Of a DNA stretch of 59,291 bases, positions 19,422 through 27,932 are shown one piece after another. This DNA is from Bifidobacterium breve (GTDB lineage: Bacteria; Actinomycetota; Actinomycetes; Nanopelagicales; Nanopelagicaceae). Numbering within the stretch: the stretch's first letter is position 1; the number at the start of each line of letters is the position of its first letter. The position numbers and the translations under genes were made by a program. Under the pieces are notes generated by a model that made no database searches, was not told where the DNA came from, and saw only the letters and a list, made by a program, of their open reading frames with translations. The DNA lies in NCBI GenBank assembly GCA_945885625.1, contig CAMCYS010000010.1, positions 1 to 59,291 of the forward strand, in the 5' to 3' direction.

Positions 19422-20408
19422 TTAACTCTTCCGACGTTGCTCGTCTACCCAGAAGAGTGCAATCGAAGTTGCGACGCTTGCATTTAGGGACTCGGTAGCT
19501 GAATTCATCGGAATCGAAACAACTAGATCGCACTTTTCACGAACTAAACGAGATAAGCCTTTGCCTTCGCTGCCGACTACGATCATTAGTGATTCGGTTG
19601 CAACTTTCATACCGCTTAGTGATTCATCGCTTTCGCCATCTAAGCCGATGACAAAACAGCCTAATTTCTTAGCTTCTTCGATGGTGCGAGCTAAGTTTGT
19701 TACTTGAGCAACTGGCATGCGTGCTGCAGCGCCAGCTGAAGCTTTCCATGCTGATGCGGTCATTGCAGCTGCGCGACGCTCAGTCATTACAACACCGTTT
19801 ACCCCGAAAGCACCTGCGCTTCGAATGATGGCACCGAGGTTACGTGGATCTGTAACGCCATCAAGTGCCACAATCAAGACTGGATTCTTGGCGCGTTGAG
19901 TTATTTCTTCGAAACTTGAGTATTGATAAGGCTTGATTGCCAAAATAATTCCTTGGCTATTTGGTGAAATTCCTTCGACTTCAGCACGATGTACTTCGCG
20001 AATCGGAAGTTGCAAGTGCAGTGCTAATTGCAAAGATTCTGCAACGCGATCATCGATATCAATTCCGCGAGCAACAAGTACTTCAGTCGCTGGCACTGAT
20101 GCACGAAGTGCCTCAAGTACCGCATTACGACCTGCGACGATTTCGCCTTTTGGCTTATCAACTCTTGAATTACGCCCAGCTGAACTTCGCGGAGTTGTAC
20201 CAGTACGAGGTGTAGTACCAGCACGAGGATTAGCTTTTGCTTTCTCGGCAGCTTTTTTGCGCTTTGCAGCTGCGTGATATGGACGATCTTCAGCTTTCGG
20301 AGTTGGTCCTTTTCCGGCTAAGCGCTTTTTATTCTTGCCACCGGTGCCGGTAGTTGGACCTTTTTTGGATCCACGTATTGCGCCTTTGCGCTCTGAGTTA
20401 CCGGCCAT
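19422..20408 (-). CDS. rlmB: 23S rRNA 2'-O-methyltransferase, RlmB/TrmH family
   Basis: This SPOUT-class methyltransferase probably modifies G2251 of 23S rRNA. All three motifs are present: DGVTDPRNLGAIIRSAGAFG, IVVGSEGKGLSRLV and IPMNSATESLNASVA, the last two forming the knot that binds SAM. An RNA-recognition N-domain (GRNAVLEALRA) precedes them. Before that lies a basic, low-complexity tail of about 85 residues with PRAGTTPRTGTTPRSS repeats, probably disordered, as seen in other actinobacterial homologues. The gene lies directly after cysS, in the order cysS-rlmB also found in mycobacteria as I recall. Confidence 0.92.
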   Translation of the reverse strand: MAGNSERKGAIRGSKKGPTTGTGGKNKKRLAGKGPTPKAEDRPYHAAAKRKKAAEKAKANPRAGTTPRTGTTPRSSAGRNSRVDKPKGEIVAGRNAVLEALRASVPATEVLVARGIDIDDRVAESLQLALHLQLPIREVHRAEVEGISPNSQGIILAIKPYQYSSFEEITQRAKNPVLIVALDGVTDPRNLGAIIRSAGAFGVNGVVMTERRAAAMTASAWKASAGAAARMPVAQVTNLARTIEEAKKLGCFVIGLDGESDESLSGMKVATESLMIVVGSEGKGLSRLVREKCDLVVSIPMNSATESLNASVATSIALFWVDEQRRKS

Positions 20409-21818
20409 TTAATTACTACCTTCTGAACGTGAGATCGACCAACGTGGTCCTTGAGCTGTATCTTCAATTGAAATTCCAAGTGCGATTAAGCCATCGCGAA
20501 TTTGATCAGATGCGGCAAAATCTTTCCGGTCTCTTGCTGCAGTGCGCTGCGCAAGTACTAAATTAATGACACCATCGAGTGCGACTGTTAGGGAATCACT
20601 CTGCGAGCCGTTAGCAAAGGCTGGATCAAATGGATCGCAACCAAGCACTTCTAGAGCGCCGCGAATAAAGCTAGCCGCGCTTACGATACCGCCCTTGTTA
20701 TCTTCAGTTATTGCGCTATTTCCTATACGTAGTTGCTCGGAAATTCCTGCCAACGCTTGCGGGACTGCTAAATCTTCATTCATCGCAGCTACGAAATCAG
20801 CAGATAGCGCAGGTTCTGGCTGGTTGCCCAATAACTCGGTTGCTCGCATAAGAAAATTCTCAATTCGTCGAAACCCAACTGCTGATTCTTCGAGAGCTGC
20901 TGGTGAAAACTCAAGCATTGAGCGGTAATGAGCGCTACCCAAATACCAGCGCAACTCGATACCGCGCACACTCTTAAGTAATTCAGTTACTTGTAGCGAG
21001 TTTCCTAGTGACTTAGACATTTTTTCACCAGAGGCGGTCACCCAGGCATTATGTAACCAACGTTTAGCAAAGCCGTAGCCAGCAGCTTCGGATTGTGCGA
21101 TTTCATTTTCGTGGTGCGGGAAAATCAAATCTAGGCCGCCGCCATGAATATCAAACTCAGCGCCTAAATATGCGTGCGCCATGGCTGAACACTCAATATG
21201 CCAACCTGGGCGACCATTTCCCCATGGCGTTGGCCAAAATGGATCTCCGGCTTTGGCCGCTTTCCAAAGCGCAAAGTCACGAACATCTCGCTTGAAGGTT
21301 TCATCAGCATCTTGAGCTGGTAACAGATCGTCAATGTTTTGGTTTGAGAGAGTTAAGTAAGAAGATAACTTTCGAACTTCTAGATAAACATCACCGTTAC
21401 CTGGTGCATATGCATAACCACGTTCAATCAATAAGGCAATGAGCTCGATCATCTGCGTAATATGCCCAGTTGCGCGCGGTTCATAAGTTGGTGGCAAAAC
21501 ATTTAACGCTGTATATGCATCGCTAAATGCGCGCTCATACTTAAAGGCAACCGCCCACCAAGGTGCCTCTTCATGAACTGCCTTGTGCAGAATCTTGTCA
21601 TCAATATCTGTTACGTTACGAATAAAAGTTGTTTCATAACCTGACTTCATTAACCAGCGTCGCAGAATGTCAAAATTAACACCGCTACGAATATGGCCGA
21701 TATGCGGAGGTGCTTGAACGGTGGCGCCACACAGGTAAATACTCGCTTTACCCGGCTGCAGTGGAACAAATTCTGAGACGGTTCGCGACAATGTGTCATA
21801 TAACTTTAGCGAACTCAT
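20409..21818 (-). CDS. cysS: Cysteinyl-tRNA synthetase
   Basis: CysS charges tRNA-Cys. The 469-residue protein has the class I HIGH motif as PPHIGHIRSGVNFD and the KMSKS motif as GEKMSKSLGNS. Zinc-ligand positions are visible in YLCGATVQ, WHIECSAMA and FPHHENEIAQ. The related mycothiol ligase MshC was considered, but MshC is nearer 410 residues and the RNVTDIDDKIL context together with the CysS-type C-terminal domain favours CysS. The gene lies in rlmB-cysS-ispDF-carD order on the minus strand, spaced 9 bases after ispDF, suggesting one operon. Confidence 0.96.
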   Translation of the reverse strand: MSSLKLYDTLSRTVSEFVPLQPGKASIYLCGATVQAPPHIGHIRSGVNFDILRRWLMKSGYETTFIRNVTDIDDKILHKAVHEEAPWWAVAFKYERAFSDAYTALNVLPPTYEPRATGHITQMIELIALLIERGYAYAPGNGDVYLEVRKLSSYLTLSNQNIDDLLPAQDADETFKRDVRDFALWKAAKAGDPFWPTPWGNGRPGWHIECSAMAHAYLGAEFDIHGGGLDLIFPHHENEIAQSEAAGYGFAKRWLHNAWVTASGEKMSKSLGNSLQVTELLKSVRGIELRWYLGSAHYRSMLEFSPAALEESAVGFRRIENFLMRATELLGNQPEPALSADFVAAMNEDLAVPQALAGISEQLRIGNSAITEDNKGGIVSAASFIRGALEVLGCDPFDPAFANGSQSDSLTVALDGVINLVLAQRTAARDRKDFAASDQIRDGLIALGISIEDTAQGPRWSISRSEGSN

Positions 21819-21827
21819 TTGCGAAGT

Positions 21828-22973
21828 CTATCGGGGGTTACTTGAAACCTTAAAAACGAGCGCTGAGGCAATGGCTGCGATGCCTTTACCTTCACCAGTT
21901 AAGCCAAGACCATCGGTAGTAGTAGCCAATAGTGACACTGGTGCACCATTTAGCGCAGCAGAAAGTGCCGCAATTGCTTCTTTGCGGCGTCCGGCCAACT
22001 TCGGACGATCGCCGATTACTTGTACCGAAACATTTGAGATTGCAAAACCAGCGCTAGTGATGATCGAGAGTGTTTCTGATAATAATTTTGCGCCACTTGC
22101 ACCAGCATATTCAGGCCGGTCGACACCAAAGTTTGAACCTAAATCACCTAAACCGGTTGCTGCCAGTAGTGAATCACAAATTGCGTGTGCCGCAACATCA
22201 CCATCTGAATGTCCAGCAACCCCAACTTCATCTGGCCAATTAAGACAACCTAACCAAAGTTCACGCCCAGCTTCGAATGCATGTGCATCAACGCCAACGC
22301 CAGTTAAAAACTCTTGGTTGTTGCCAAGGAAGTTATAAGCGATCGCTAAATCAGCTGGGGTTGTGATTTTTAAAGCGCGCTCTTCGCCAGCGATCACTAA
22401 AACTTTAAACCCTGCGCTTTCAACTAACGCAGCATCATCGGTGCCTTCGCCATTTGTAGCGTGTGCTTTTTTTAGCGCAGTAAGTTCAAAACCTTGGGGG
22501 GTTTGGATGTTGCGCAAATCCGCGCGAATCGGAGTTGAAATTACATATCCGCTTGCATCAACGTTTTTTATCGTATCTACTTGCGGTACCCCAGGTATAA
22601 CTGCTGCTTCACCTTTTTGTAGCGCAGACAAGATACGGCTAGTTAACTCTGTTGTTGCCAGAGCGCGAGCCGCATCATGAATCAATACATATTTCGCATC
22701 ATCAGAGATTGCAGCTAGACCAGCTCTAATTGATTCTGAGCGAGTTTGCCCACCAACCACAACAGTTACAGCATCGCCCAAAAGTCTTTGAAATTGGCTT
22801 AAATAAGAAGCTGGAGCGGTGACGATTATTTCATTGACAGCTGGTGAAATTGCGGCGACCGCGTGTTCAATTAACGTTCTATCACCTAATTGAATTAAAG
22901 CCTTAGGAAGATCAGCACCGAAACGAAAGCCGGATCCGGCAGCCGCAATAATAGCTGCAACATGGCCAGGCAT
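21828..22973 (-). CDS. ispDF: Bifunctional IspD/IspF (MEP isoprenoid pathway)
   Basis: The protein combines two steps of the methylerythritol phosphate pathway in 381 residues. Residues 1-220 are IspD, the cytidylyltransferase, with [19 protein letters not shown] and [15 protein letters not shown]. Residues 225-381 are IspF, the cyclodiphosphate synthase, with the zinc-binding [15 protein letters not shown] and [19 protein letters not shown] and the C-terminal motif [18 protein letters not shown]. Separate ispD and ispF genes are usual in mycobacteria, while fusions occur in several lineages. The gene lies just downstream of carD on the same strand. Confidence 0.96.
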   Translation of the reverse strand: MPGHVAAIIAAAGSGFRFGADLPKALIQLGDRTLIEHAVAAISPAVNEIIVTAPASYLSQFQRLLGDAVTVVVGGQTRSESIRAGLAAISDDAKYVLIHDAARALATTELTSRILSALQKGEAAVIPGVPQVDTIKNVDASGYVISTPIRADLRNIQTPQGFELTALKKAHATNGEGTDDAALVESAGFKVLVIAGEERALKITTPADLAIAYNFLGNNQEFLTGVGVDAHAFEAGRELWLGCLNWPDEVGVAGHSDGDVAAHAICDSLLAATGLGDLGSNFGVDRPEYAGASGAKLLSETLSIITSAGFAISNVSVQVIGDRPKLAGRRKEAIAALSAALNGAPVSLLATTTDGLGLTGEGKGIAAIASALVFKVSSNPR

Positions 22974-22995
22974 AAGGGCTCCGATCGAGCTTAAA

Positions 22996-23478
22996 TTAAG
23001 AAGCTAAGACCTCGTCGAGAATTACTGACGCTTTTTCCTCATCAGTGCGCTCAGCGAGAGCTAGCTCTGAAACCAGAATCTGCTTTGCTTTTGAAAGCAT
23101 GCGCTTTTCGCCCGCAGAGAGTCCGCGATCTAGATCGCGACGATAAAGATCGCGCACTACTTCGGCAACCTTGATTACGTCACCGGATGCTAATTTTTCA
23201 AGATTAGCCTTGTAACGACGAGACCAGTTTGTTGGCTCTTCGGTATATGGCTGGCGTAAAACACTGAAAACTCGGTCAAGTCCGGCACTATCTACAACAT
23301 CGCGCACTCCAACAAGGTCTACATTCTCAGCTGGAACTCGGACTGTTAAATCGCCTTGTGCCACCTTTAAAACTAAGTAGGTTTTTTCTTCGCCCTTAAT
23401 CACTCGAGTTTCTATTGCCTCGATTAGCGCTGCGCCGTGATGTGGGTAAACAACAGTTTCGCCTACTTTAAATGACAT
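22996..23478 (-). CDS. carD: CarD-family RNA polymerase-binding regulator
   Basis: CarD binds RNA polymerase beta and stabilises open complexes, especially at rRNA promoters. The 160-residue protein begins [20 protein letters not shown], the RNAP-interaction (Tudor-like) domain. The C-terminal helical DNA-binding domain has [16 protein letters not shown] and a [19 protein letters not shown] stretch. A longer frame starts 8 codons earlier, but GAAGGG lies 6 bases before the ATG at 23478, which fixes this start. The order carD-ispD/F with a divergent lipoprotein matches the mycobacterial carD neighbourhood. Confidence 0.94.
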   Translation of the reverse strand: MSFKVGETVVYPHHGAALIEAIETRVIKGEEKTYLVLKVAQGDLTVRVPAENVDLVGVRDVVDSAGLDRVFSVLRQPYTEEPTNWSRRYKANLEKLASGDVIKVAEVVRDLYRRDLDRGLSAGEKRMLSKAKQILVSELALAERTDEEKASVILDEVLAS

Positions 23479-23626
23479 GGGGTGCCCTTCGTTAGGAGCC
23501 AATCATACCAGCAACTAGTGAGAGTAGTCACCTCAGGTATTTTGCCTGTATTTAACTGGCTTTAGCGGCTATTTCTCATGAGAGGATATGCACGCATTGT
23601 TGAGCAAAAAATTCTTGGGAGAAAAA

Positions 23627-24112
23627 ATGCAGTTACGTAAAGTTGCGATCAGTTTAATAGTTGCTGTATCTCTCTCAACTTTAACTGCATGTGGAGCAGG
23701 CCAAAATGCAGCATCTCGCATCATCACTAAAGTCACCGATGGTGCTGAAACTGCTGTTGTTACTGACACCAGTGACCTTAAACTTCGTGGTTTTTTGCTT
23801 GTTGCTCAACCAGATGGCAGTGCAGTGTTAGTCGGCACCATTGTTAATTCAAACTCAACACCCGATTCACTGCTCGGTATCTCAGCCAATAATGAACTTG
23901 CCACTATCACTACTGAGTCCAATGTGATTTCTGAAAACTTACCGATGATTTTCGAAGGTGACTCAGCAAATGCCAAGGCAGTAATTCCTAACCTTGGAGT
24001 CAGGGCTGGCAACACAGTTGATATTTCGTTCTTCTTTGATATTGCTGGTGTAGTCACTATTAAGGCAATCGTGCGTGACCAGCGCGATACCTACGCTGGC
24101 GTGACTGCTTAA
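23627..24112 (+). CDS. LpqE-like lipoprotein
   Basis: A 161-residue secreted lipoprotein is predicted. The signal peptide begins MQLRKVAISLIVAVS and ends in the lipobox LTAC (Cys near residue 23), after which GAGQNAAS begins the mature part. The rest looks beta-rich, with DLKLRGFLLVAQPDGSAVLV and NTVDISFFFDIAGVVTIKAI. This pattern and the place divergent from carD match mycobacterial LpqE, whose role is unknown; a relation to copper-chaperone-like folds is possible. The frame opens 13 codons earlier, but GGGAG upstream of the ATG at 23627 and the signal peptide favour the later start. Its stop overlaps the regX3 end by 4 bases. Confidence 0.82.
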   Translation: MQLRKVAISLIVAVSLSTLTACGAGQNAASRIITKVTDGAETAVVTDTSDLKLRGFLLVAQPDGSAVLVGTIVNSNSTPDSLLGISANNELATITTESNVISENLPMIFEGDSANAKAVIPNLGVRAGNTVDISFFFDIAGVVTIKAIVRDQRDTYAGVTA

Positions 24113-24795
24113 GCTTCTAGTTTGTAACCAAGTCCGCGCACGGTCTGGATAAAGATTGGGTTTGCTGGATCTGCTTCAATTTTTGCTCGCAAACGCTTGA
24201 TATGAACGTCTAATGTCTTGGTATCGCCCACGTAATCGCTTCCCCAAACCCGATCAATTAACTGCATACGAGTTAATACTCGGCCCGAATTGCGCATCAA
24301 AAACTCGAGCAACTCAAACTCCTTGAGCGGTAAGGAGATTGAGGCGTTATTGACGCTTACTTGGTGGCGATCGACATCCATTCTGACTGGTCCGGCAACA
24401 AGTGAGCCATTGTCTTCAGCCATTTCGCCAAGTTCGCTATGTCGGCGCAACACTGCTCGAATGCGGGCGATTAACTCTCGCGATGAATAAGGCTTCGTAA
24501 CGTAATCGTCGGCGCCCAACTCAAGCCCAACGACTTTATCAATTTCAGCATCTTTGGCAGTTAACATAATGATTGGCACGGCAGAGCGAGTGCGCAATTG
24601 CTTGCAGACTTCAGTCCCAGATAAGCCGGGCAACATGAGATCGAGTAATACTAAGTCGGCACCATGTTTATCGAAGAGTTCAATGGCAGCTGTGCCTGTG
24701 TCGGCTACAACAACATCAAAACCTTCTTTACCTAACAGATAGGCCAACGCCTCAGAAAAAGATTCTTCATCCTCGACCACTAAGATTCGAGTCAT
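24109..24795 (-). CDS. regX3: Response regulator RegX3 (OmpR family)
   Basis: RegX3 is the DNA-binding partner of SenX3 in phosphate-starvation signalling. The 228-residue protein has a receiver domain (ILVVEDEESFSEAL, phospho-Asp in LVLLDLMLPGLSG, Lys in VTKPYSSREL) and a winged-helix output domain with LPLKEFELLEFLMRNSGRV and DVHIKRLRAKIE. Its ATG overlaps the senX3 stop as TAATG, and GGAGGAAA lies within the senX3 end. The neighbours gpmA and senX3 match the mycobacterial order. The tail overlaps the LpqE-like gene by 4 bases. Confidence 0.93.
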   Translation of the reverse strand: MTRILVVEDEESFSEALAYLLGKEGFDVVVADTGTAAIELFDKHGADLVLLDLMLPGLSGTEVCKQLRTRSAVPIIMLTAKDAEIDKVVGLELGADDYVTKPYSSRELIARIRAVLRRHSELGEMAEDNGSLVAGPVRMDVDRHQVSVNNASISLPLKEFELLEFLMRNSGRVLTRMQLIDRVWGSDYVGDTKTLDVHIKRLRAKIEADPANPIFIQTVRGLGYKLEA

Positions 24796-25880
24796 TATTT
24801 TTCCTCCTGATTGGTTGATTGATAACTTTCAGCTTCTATGAATTCTGGCAATCTAATCGTAAAAGTACTTCCGGAACCTTCGTTACTCCAGACCGAAATA
24901 TCTCCACCATGATTAGTAGCCACATGCTTAACAATCGAAAGCCCCAGCCCAGTTCCACCAGTTGCTCGCGAACGCGCTGGATCTACCCGATAAAAACGTT
25001 CAAAGATTCGCTCAATGTCTTTCTCCGGAATTCCAATGCCTTGATCGGTTACTGAAATCTCAATTAACTTATCTCGGCATGTTAAAACTACAGCTACTTG
25101 AGTTGAATCTGGGCTGTAGTTAATCGCATTTTCAATTAAATTACTCACTGCCATTTCTAGTTGGCTGCGGTCACCTAAAACGAAATGATCTGCAATAGGG
25201 AGAAAAACTAAAGATATTTTTCGCTTCTCAGCTGTAAGTCTAGATTCATCGATTGCCTGATTAATTAAATCCACCATTGAATAGGGTTGCGCATTTTTAA
25301 GCGGGTCACCATCTTGTAGCCGCGATAAGTTGATAATTTCTTGAACTAGATCGGTCAGTCGTTTAGCTTCGATTTGCATGCGGCCGGCAAATTTTTCAAC
25401 TGCTTCTTTATCATCACTCGCGCCAAGTACAGCTTCACTTAGAATCGATAGCGCACCGATTGGTGTCTTTAATTCGTGCGAAATGTTTGCCACAAAATCT
25501 CGGCGGATTGCATCGAGACGTCTAAATTCACTATCATCAAAAATTAGCGCAACGATTAACCCTTCGGCGCCAATTGGTGAAACGCGAACCAATAGATCAT
25601 GGGTTCCAGAGCCAATCGGGCCACGCGGCAATTCAACGGTTGCCTCTTGATAAACATTTGAGCGGCGTACTGCGCGCACTAAATTAAGAAGTGGGGTCGA
25701 AACCAGCCGACCATCTTTGATCATGGATAACGCACCCGTGCCAGCCGAAGAAGAAAGCACTTGCTCACCAGGGGCGAGAATTAAATACTCAGCATCAAGG
25801 ATTGCCAGTAGTTCATGCAATGAATCAGGAATTTCCCAGCCGCTTTCGACTGCGACTTCCTTATTTCGGTGCCGGAACAT
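24795..25880 (-). CDS. senX3: Sensor histidine kinase SenX3
   Basis: This is the membrane- or PhoU-linked kinase of the phosphate-sensing pair. The 361-residue protein has a PAS-like region (residues 15-120), then the phosphoacceptor H-box FVANISHELKTPIGALSIL. The N-box MAVSNLIENAINYSP and the G-boxes DQGIGIPEKD and GTGLGLSIVKHV follow. No clear transmembrane pair is visible at the N-terminus, unlike typical SenX3 with two, so this form may be shorter and cytosolic or peripheral. The start is leaderless, with TACGAT 6 bases upstream. It is divergent from phoU, the same layout as phoR/phoU pairs in Streptomyces. Confidence 0.92.
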   Translation of the reverse strand: MFRHRNKEVAVESGWEIPDSLHELLAILDAEYLILAPGEQVLSSSAGTGALSMIKDGRLVSTPLLNLVRAVRRSNVYQEATVELPRGPIGSGTHDLLVRVSPIGAEGLIVALIFDDSEFRRLDAIRRDFVANISHELKTPIGALSILSEAVLGASDDKEAVEKFAGRMQIEAKRLTDLVQEIINLSRLQDGDPLKNAQPYSMVDLINQAIDESRLTAEKRKISLVFLPIADHFVLGDRSQLEMAVSNLIENAINYSPDSTQVAVVLTCRDKLIEISVTDQGIGIPEKDIERIFERFYRVDPARSRATGGTGLGLSIVKHVATNHGGDISVWSNEGSGSTFTIRLPEFIEAESYQSTNQEEK

Positions 25881-25886
25881 AGCCCT

Positions 25887-25892
25887 ATCGTA
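25887..25892 (-). promoter_or_regulatory. -10 box of a leaderless promoter (senX3)
   Basis: TACGAT on the minus strand ends 6 bases before the ATG at 25880. Confidence 0.55.
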
Positions 25893-25899
25893 GAGAAGA

Positions 25900-25983
25900 G
25901 TTCACTTTCGGTACCAACTAATCAGCCATTTATAGCCCTTTCTCCCAGATGTTTACCTCGGATTTGCGACCCGTTCACTTAAT
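25900..25983. promoter_or_regulatory. PHO-box-like repeats between senX3 and phoU
   Basis: GTTCACTTTCG (25900-25910), GTTTACCTCGG (25951-25961) and GTTCACTTAAT (25973-25983) resemble the 11-base PHO repeat GTTCACCCGGG of actinobacteria. The last two are exactly 22 bases apart, that is two repeat units, and lie about 27-59 bases upstream of the phoU -10 box. RegX3 is the expected binder. Confidence 0.5.
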
Positions 25984-26009
25984 AACCTACATTCCAAGTG
26001 CTAACCGTC

Positions 26010-26015
26010 TAAGTT
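26010..26015 (+). promoter_or_regulatory. -10 box of a leaderless promoter (phoU)
   Basis: TAAGTT ends 6 bases before the ATG at 26022, which fixes the second of two nearby ATG codons as the start. Confidence 0.55.
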
Positions 26016-26021
26016 ATGTCC

Positions 26022-26678
26022 ATGCGCGATTCCTTTCACGACGACCTAGACGGCATTGGAACTTCCCTTGTCAAAATGGGGCTTCTAGTAAATAAGGCAA
26101 TGGAGCGCGCTACCACCGCTCTGCTTACTGCAGACCTGAAAGTGGCTGAAGAGATCATCTCCGAAGATGACACAATCGATGACATGCAGCATGACATCGA
26201 AGCTCGCGCAATAAATTTGATGGCTCGCCAGCAACCAGTCGCCGGAGATCTGCGCACATTGGTTACCTCGTTGCGCATGAGCGCAGACTTAGAGCGCATG
26301 GGCGACTTAGCGCATCACGTCGCTAAGTTGACTCGAATGCGCTACCCAGCGGCTGCAGTGCCACCAGAATTAGTTTTGACACTGCAAGAGATGGGCAACG
26401 TAACAGCTCGCATTACTCAAAAAGCAATTGGGGTAATTGAATCTAGAAATCTTGAAGCTGCGCTACAGCTTGAAAAAGATGATGACGAAATGGATATTTT
26501 GCACCGTCGTTTATTTGAAATTTTGCTCGACGATTCTTGGCCATATGGAATTGAAACCGCTATAGATATGACTTTGCTTGGGCGCTACTACGAGCGTTGC
26601 TCAGATCATGCAGTATCAATTGCCCGCCGTGTCTATTACTTGGTCACCGGCGAATATGCGAATTCTGCAAATAATTAA
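26022..26678 (+). CDS. phoU: Phosphate signalling protein PhoU
   Basis: PhoU links the phosphate transporter to the SenX3-type kinase and keeps the regulon off when phosphate is plentiful. The 218-residue protein is two repeated three-helix units. Metal-binding patterns are visible as DLERMGDLAHHVAKL in the first repeat and YYERCSDHAVSIARRVYY in the second. The start MRDSFHDDLDGIG matches the usual actinobacterial PhoU start, so the ATG at 26022 is preferred to the one at 26016. PHO-box-like repeats lie upstream. The stop abuts the convergent gpmA stop. Confidence 0.94.
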   Translation: MRDSFHDDLDGIGTSLVKMGLLVNKAMERATTALLTADLKVAEEIISEDDTIDDMQHDIEARAINLMARQQPVAGDLRTLVTSLRMSADLERMGDLAHHVAKLTRMRYPAAAVPPELVLTLQEMGNVTARITQKAIGVIESRNLEAALQLEKDDDEMDILHRRLFEILLDDSWPYGIETAIDMTLLGRYYERCSDHAVSIARRVYYLVTGEYANSANN

Positions 26679-27428
26679 TTACTTTTTGCCTTGATTCGCA
26701 ACTGCCTGGATTGCAGCAGTTGCCGCGGTTGGATCTAAGTATTCGCCACCGCTTTTAACTGGTTTTAGATCTGCATCCAATTTATAAAGTAGCGGTATTC
26801 CGGTTGGGATATTTAGCTCAGCGATATCAGATTCGGAAATTCCATCGAGATGCTTAACTAGCGCTCGCAAAGAATTTCCATGTGCAGTAACCAAGACTCG
26901 TTTACCCGCTTTTAGATCGGGCACAATATTGCTGTTCCAATATGGAATCATGCGAGTGACTACATCTTTTAAACACTCTGTTGCGGGCAAATCTGCGCCT
27001 AAATCAATATAGCGAGCATCTCCAGTTTGGCTATAAGGATCATCGGTTGCAATTGGTAGTGGTGGTACGTCATATGAACGACGCCAAAGTTTGAATTGCT
27101 CTTCGCCATAAGTAGCAAGCGTTTCTTTCTTATCTTTACCTTGCAGGGCACCGTAATGACGTTCATTTAAGCGCCAAGAACGTGTTACTGGAATCCAGTG
27201 TCGATCGCAAGCATCAAGCGCTAACTGCGAAGTATGAATGGCTCGGCGAAGAAGTGAAGTGTGAACTACATCGGGCAGTAGCCCTTTTTCAGCGAGTAAC
27301 TTTCCGCCACGGGTAGCTTCGGCCTCACCGGTGGCGGATAAGCGAACATCTACCCAGCCAGTAAATAGATTCTTAGCATTCCATTCGCTTTCACCATGGC
27401 GTAACAGGATTAACTCAAAGTTGCTCAT
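26679..27428 (-). CDS. gpmA: 2,3-bisphosphoglycerate-dependent phosphoglycerate mutase
   Basis: GpmA interconverts 3- and 2-phosphoglycerate in glycolysis. The 249-residue protein has the phosphohistidine motif [20 protein letters not shown] and the conserved [16 protein letters not shown]. The second active-site His is in [17 protein letters not shown]. Its length fits the dPGM family. The start is leaderless, with TAGGAT 6 bases upstream. Its place beside senX3-regX3 and mshA copies the order seen in mycobacteria. Confidence 0.96.
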   Translation of the reverse strand: MSNFELILLRHGESEWNAKNLFTGWVDVRLSATGEAEATRGGKLLAEKGLLPDVVHTSLLRRAIHTSQLALDACDRHWIPVTRSWRLNERHYGALQGKDKKETLATYGEEQFKLWRRSYDVPPLPIATDDPYSQTGDARYIDLGADLPATECLKDVVTRMIPYWNSNIVPDLKAGKRVLVTAHGNSLRALVKHLDGISESDIAELNIPTGIPLLYKLDADLKPVKSGGEYLDPTAATAAIQAVANQGKK

Positions 27429-27434
27429 GTCGCA

Positions 27435-27440
27435 ATCCTA
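27435..27440 (-). promoter_or_regulatory. -10 box of a leaderless promoter (gpmA)
   Basis: TAGGAT on the minus strand ends 6 bases before the ATG at 27428. Confidence 0.55.
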
Positions 27441-27446
27441 GATCAA

Positions 27447-27929
27447 TTAAATCAAATGTGAAAATGCCTCGAGATTTGCCAACGATTCGCCGCGCGATAC
27501 CCGCCAAGCCCATTCTCGACGGATGGCACTAGAAAAACCAATCTCAAGAAGTGGGTTAAAAGATGAATCAGCAACCTGCAGCACGCTGCCAATTATTCGA
27601 TCAATCTCTTGATTAGTTACTGCAGTCAATGGCAAGCGTCCAACTAAATAGATATCTCGCAATTCATTGATAGCAAATGCAATTCCATAGAGCCCAGCAT
27701 TTTTCTGTAAACACCAGGCATGCACTAGATCTTCATTTTCATCAGGTTTACGAATTACAAAGGCATTTATACTCAATGAATGATCACCGATTATTAAGGC
27801 ACAATGTGTCTGCTGCTTCTTTTCGCCAGGTAGGGTAATTAAAAAAGTAGATGAATTACTCTGTTCAAAAGCTAAATCATGGGACTCTAGAAATTCTAAA
27901 ATAACTGCGGTTGGATTAAGCCTGCTCAT
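27447..27929 (-). CDS. YbjN-domain protein
   Basis: A 160-residue protein of the YbjN (bacterial sensory transduction regulator-like) fold, related to type III secretion chaperones. Visible family stretches are LVHAWCLQKNAGLYGIAF and DIYLVGRLPLTAVTNQEIDR near residues 70-120. It follows mshA by 3 bases on the minus strand, and the mshA-ybjN-gpmA order is shared with mycobacteria. The precise role is unknown; a link to mycothiol is only positional. Confidence 0.82.
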   Translation of the reverse strand: MSRLNPTAVILEFLESHDLAFEQSNSSTFLITLPGEKKQQTHCALIIGDHSLSINAFVIRKPDENEDLVHAWCLQKNAGLYGIAFAINELRDIYLVGRLPLTAVTNQEIDRIIGSVLQVADSSFNPLLEIGFSSAIRREWAWRVSRGESLANLEAFSHLI

Positions 27930-27932
27930 GTT

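Noticed and set aside
20409..21818. Mycothiol ligase MshC instead of CysS
   Set aside because: Length and the CysS-type C-terminal domain favour CysS; MshC is shorter and context with rlmB and ispDF is that of cysS.
21793..22338. 181-codon open frame on the plus strand
   Set aside because: Antisense to ispDF, whose domains are intact on the other strand.
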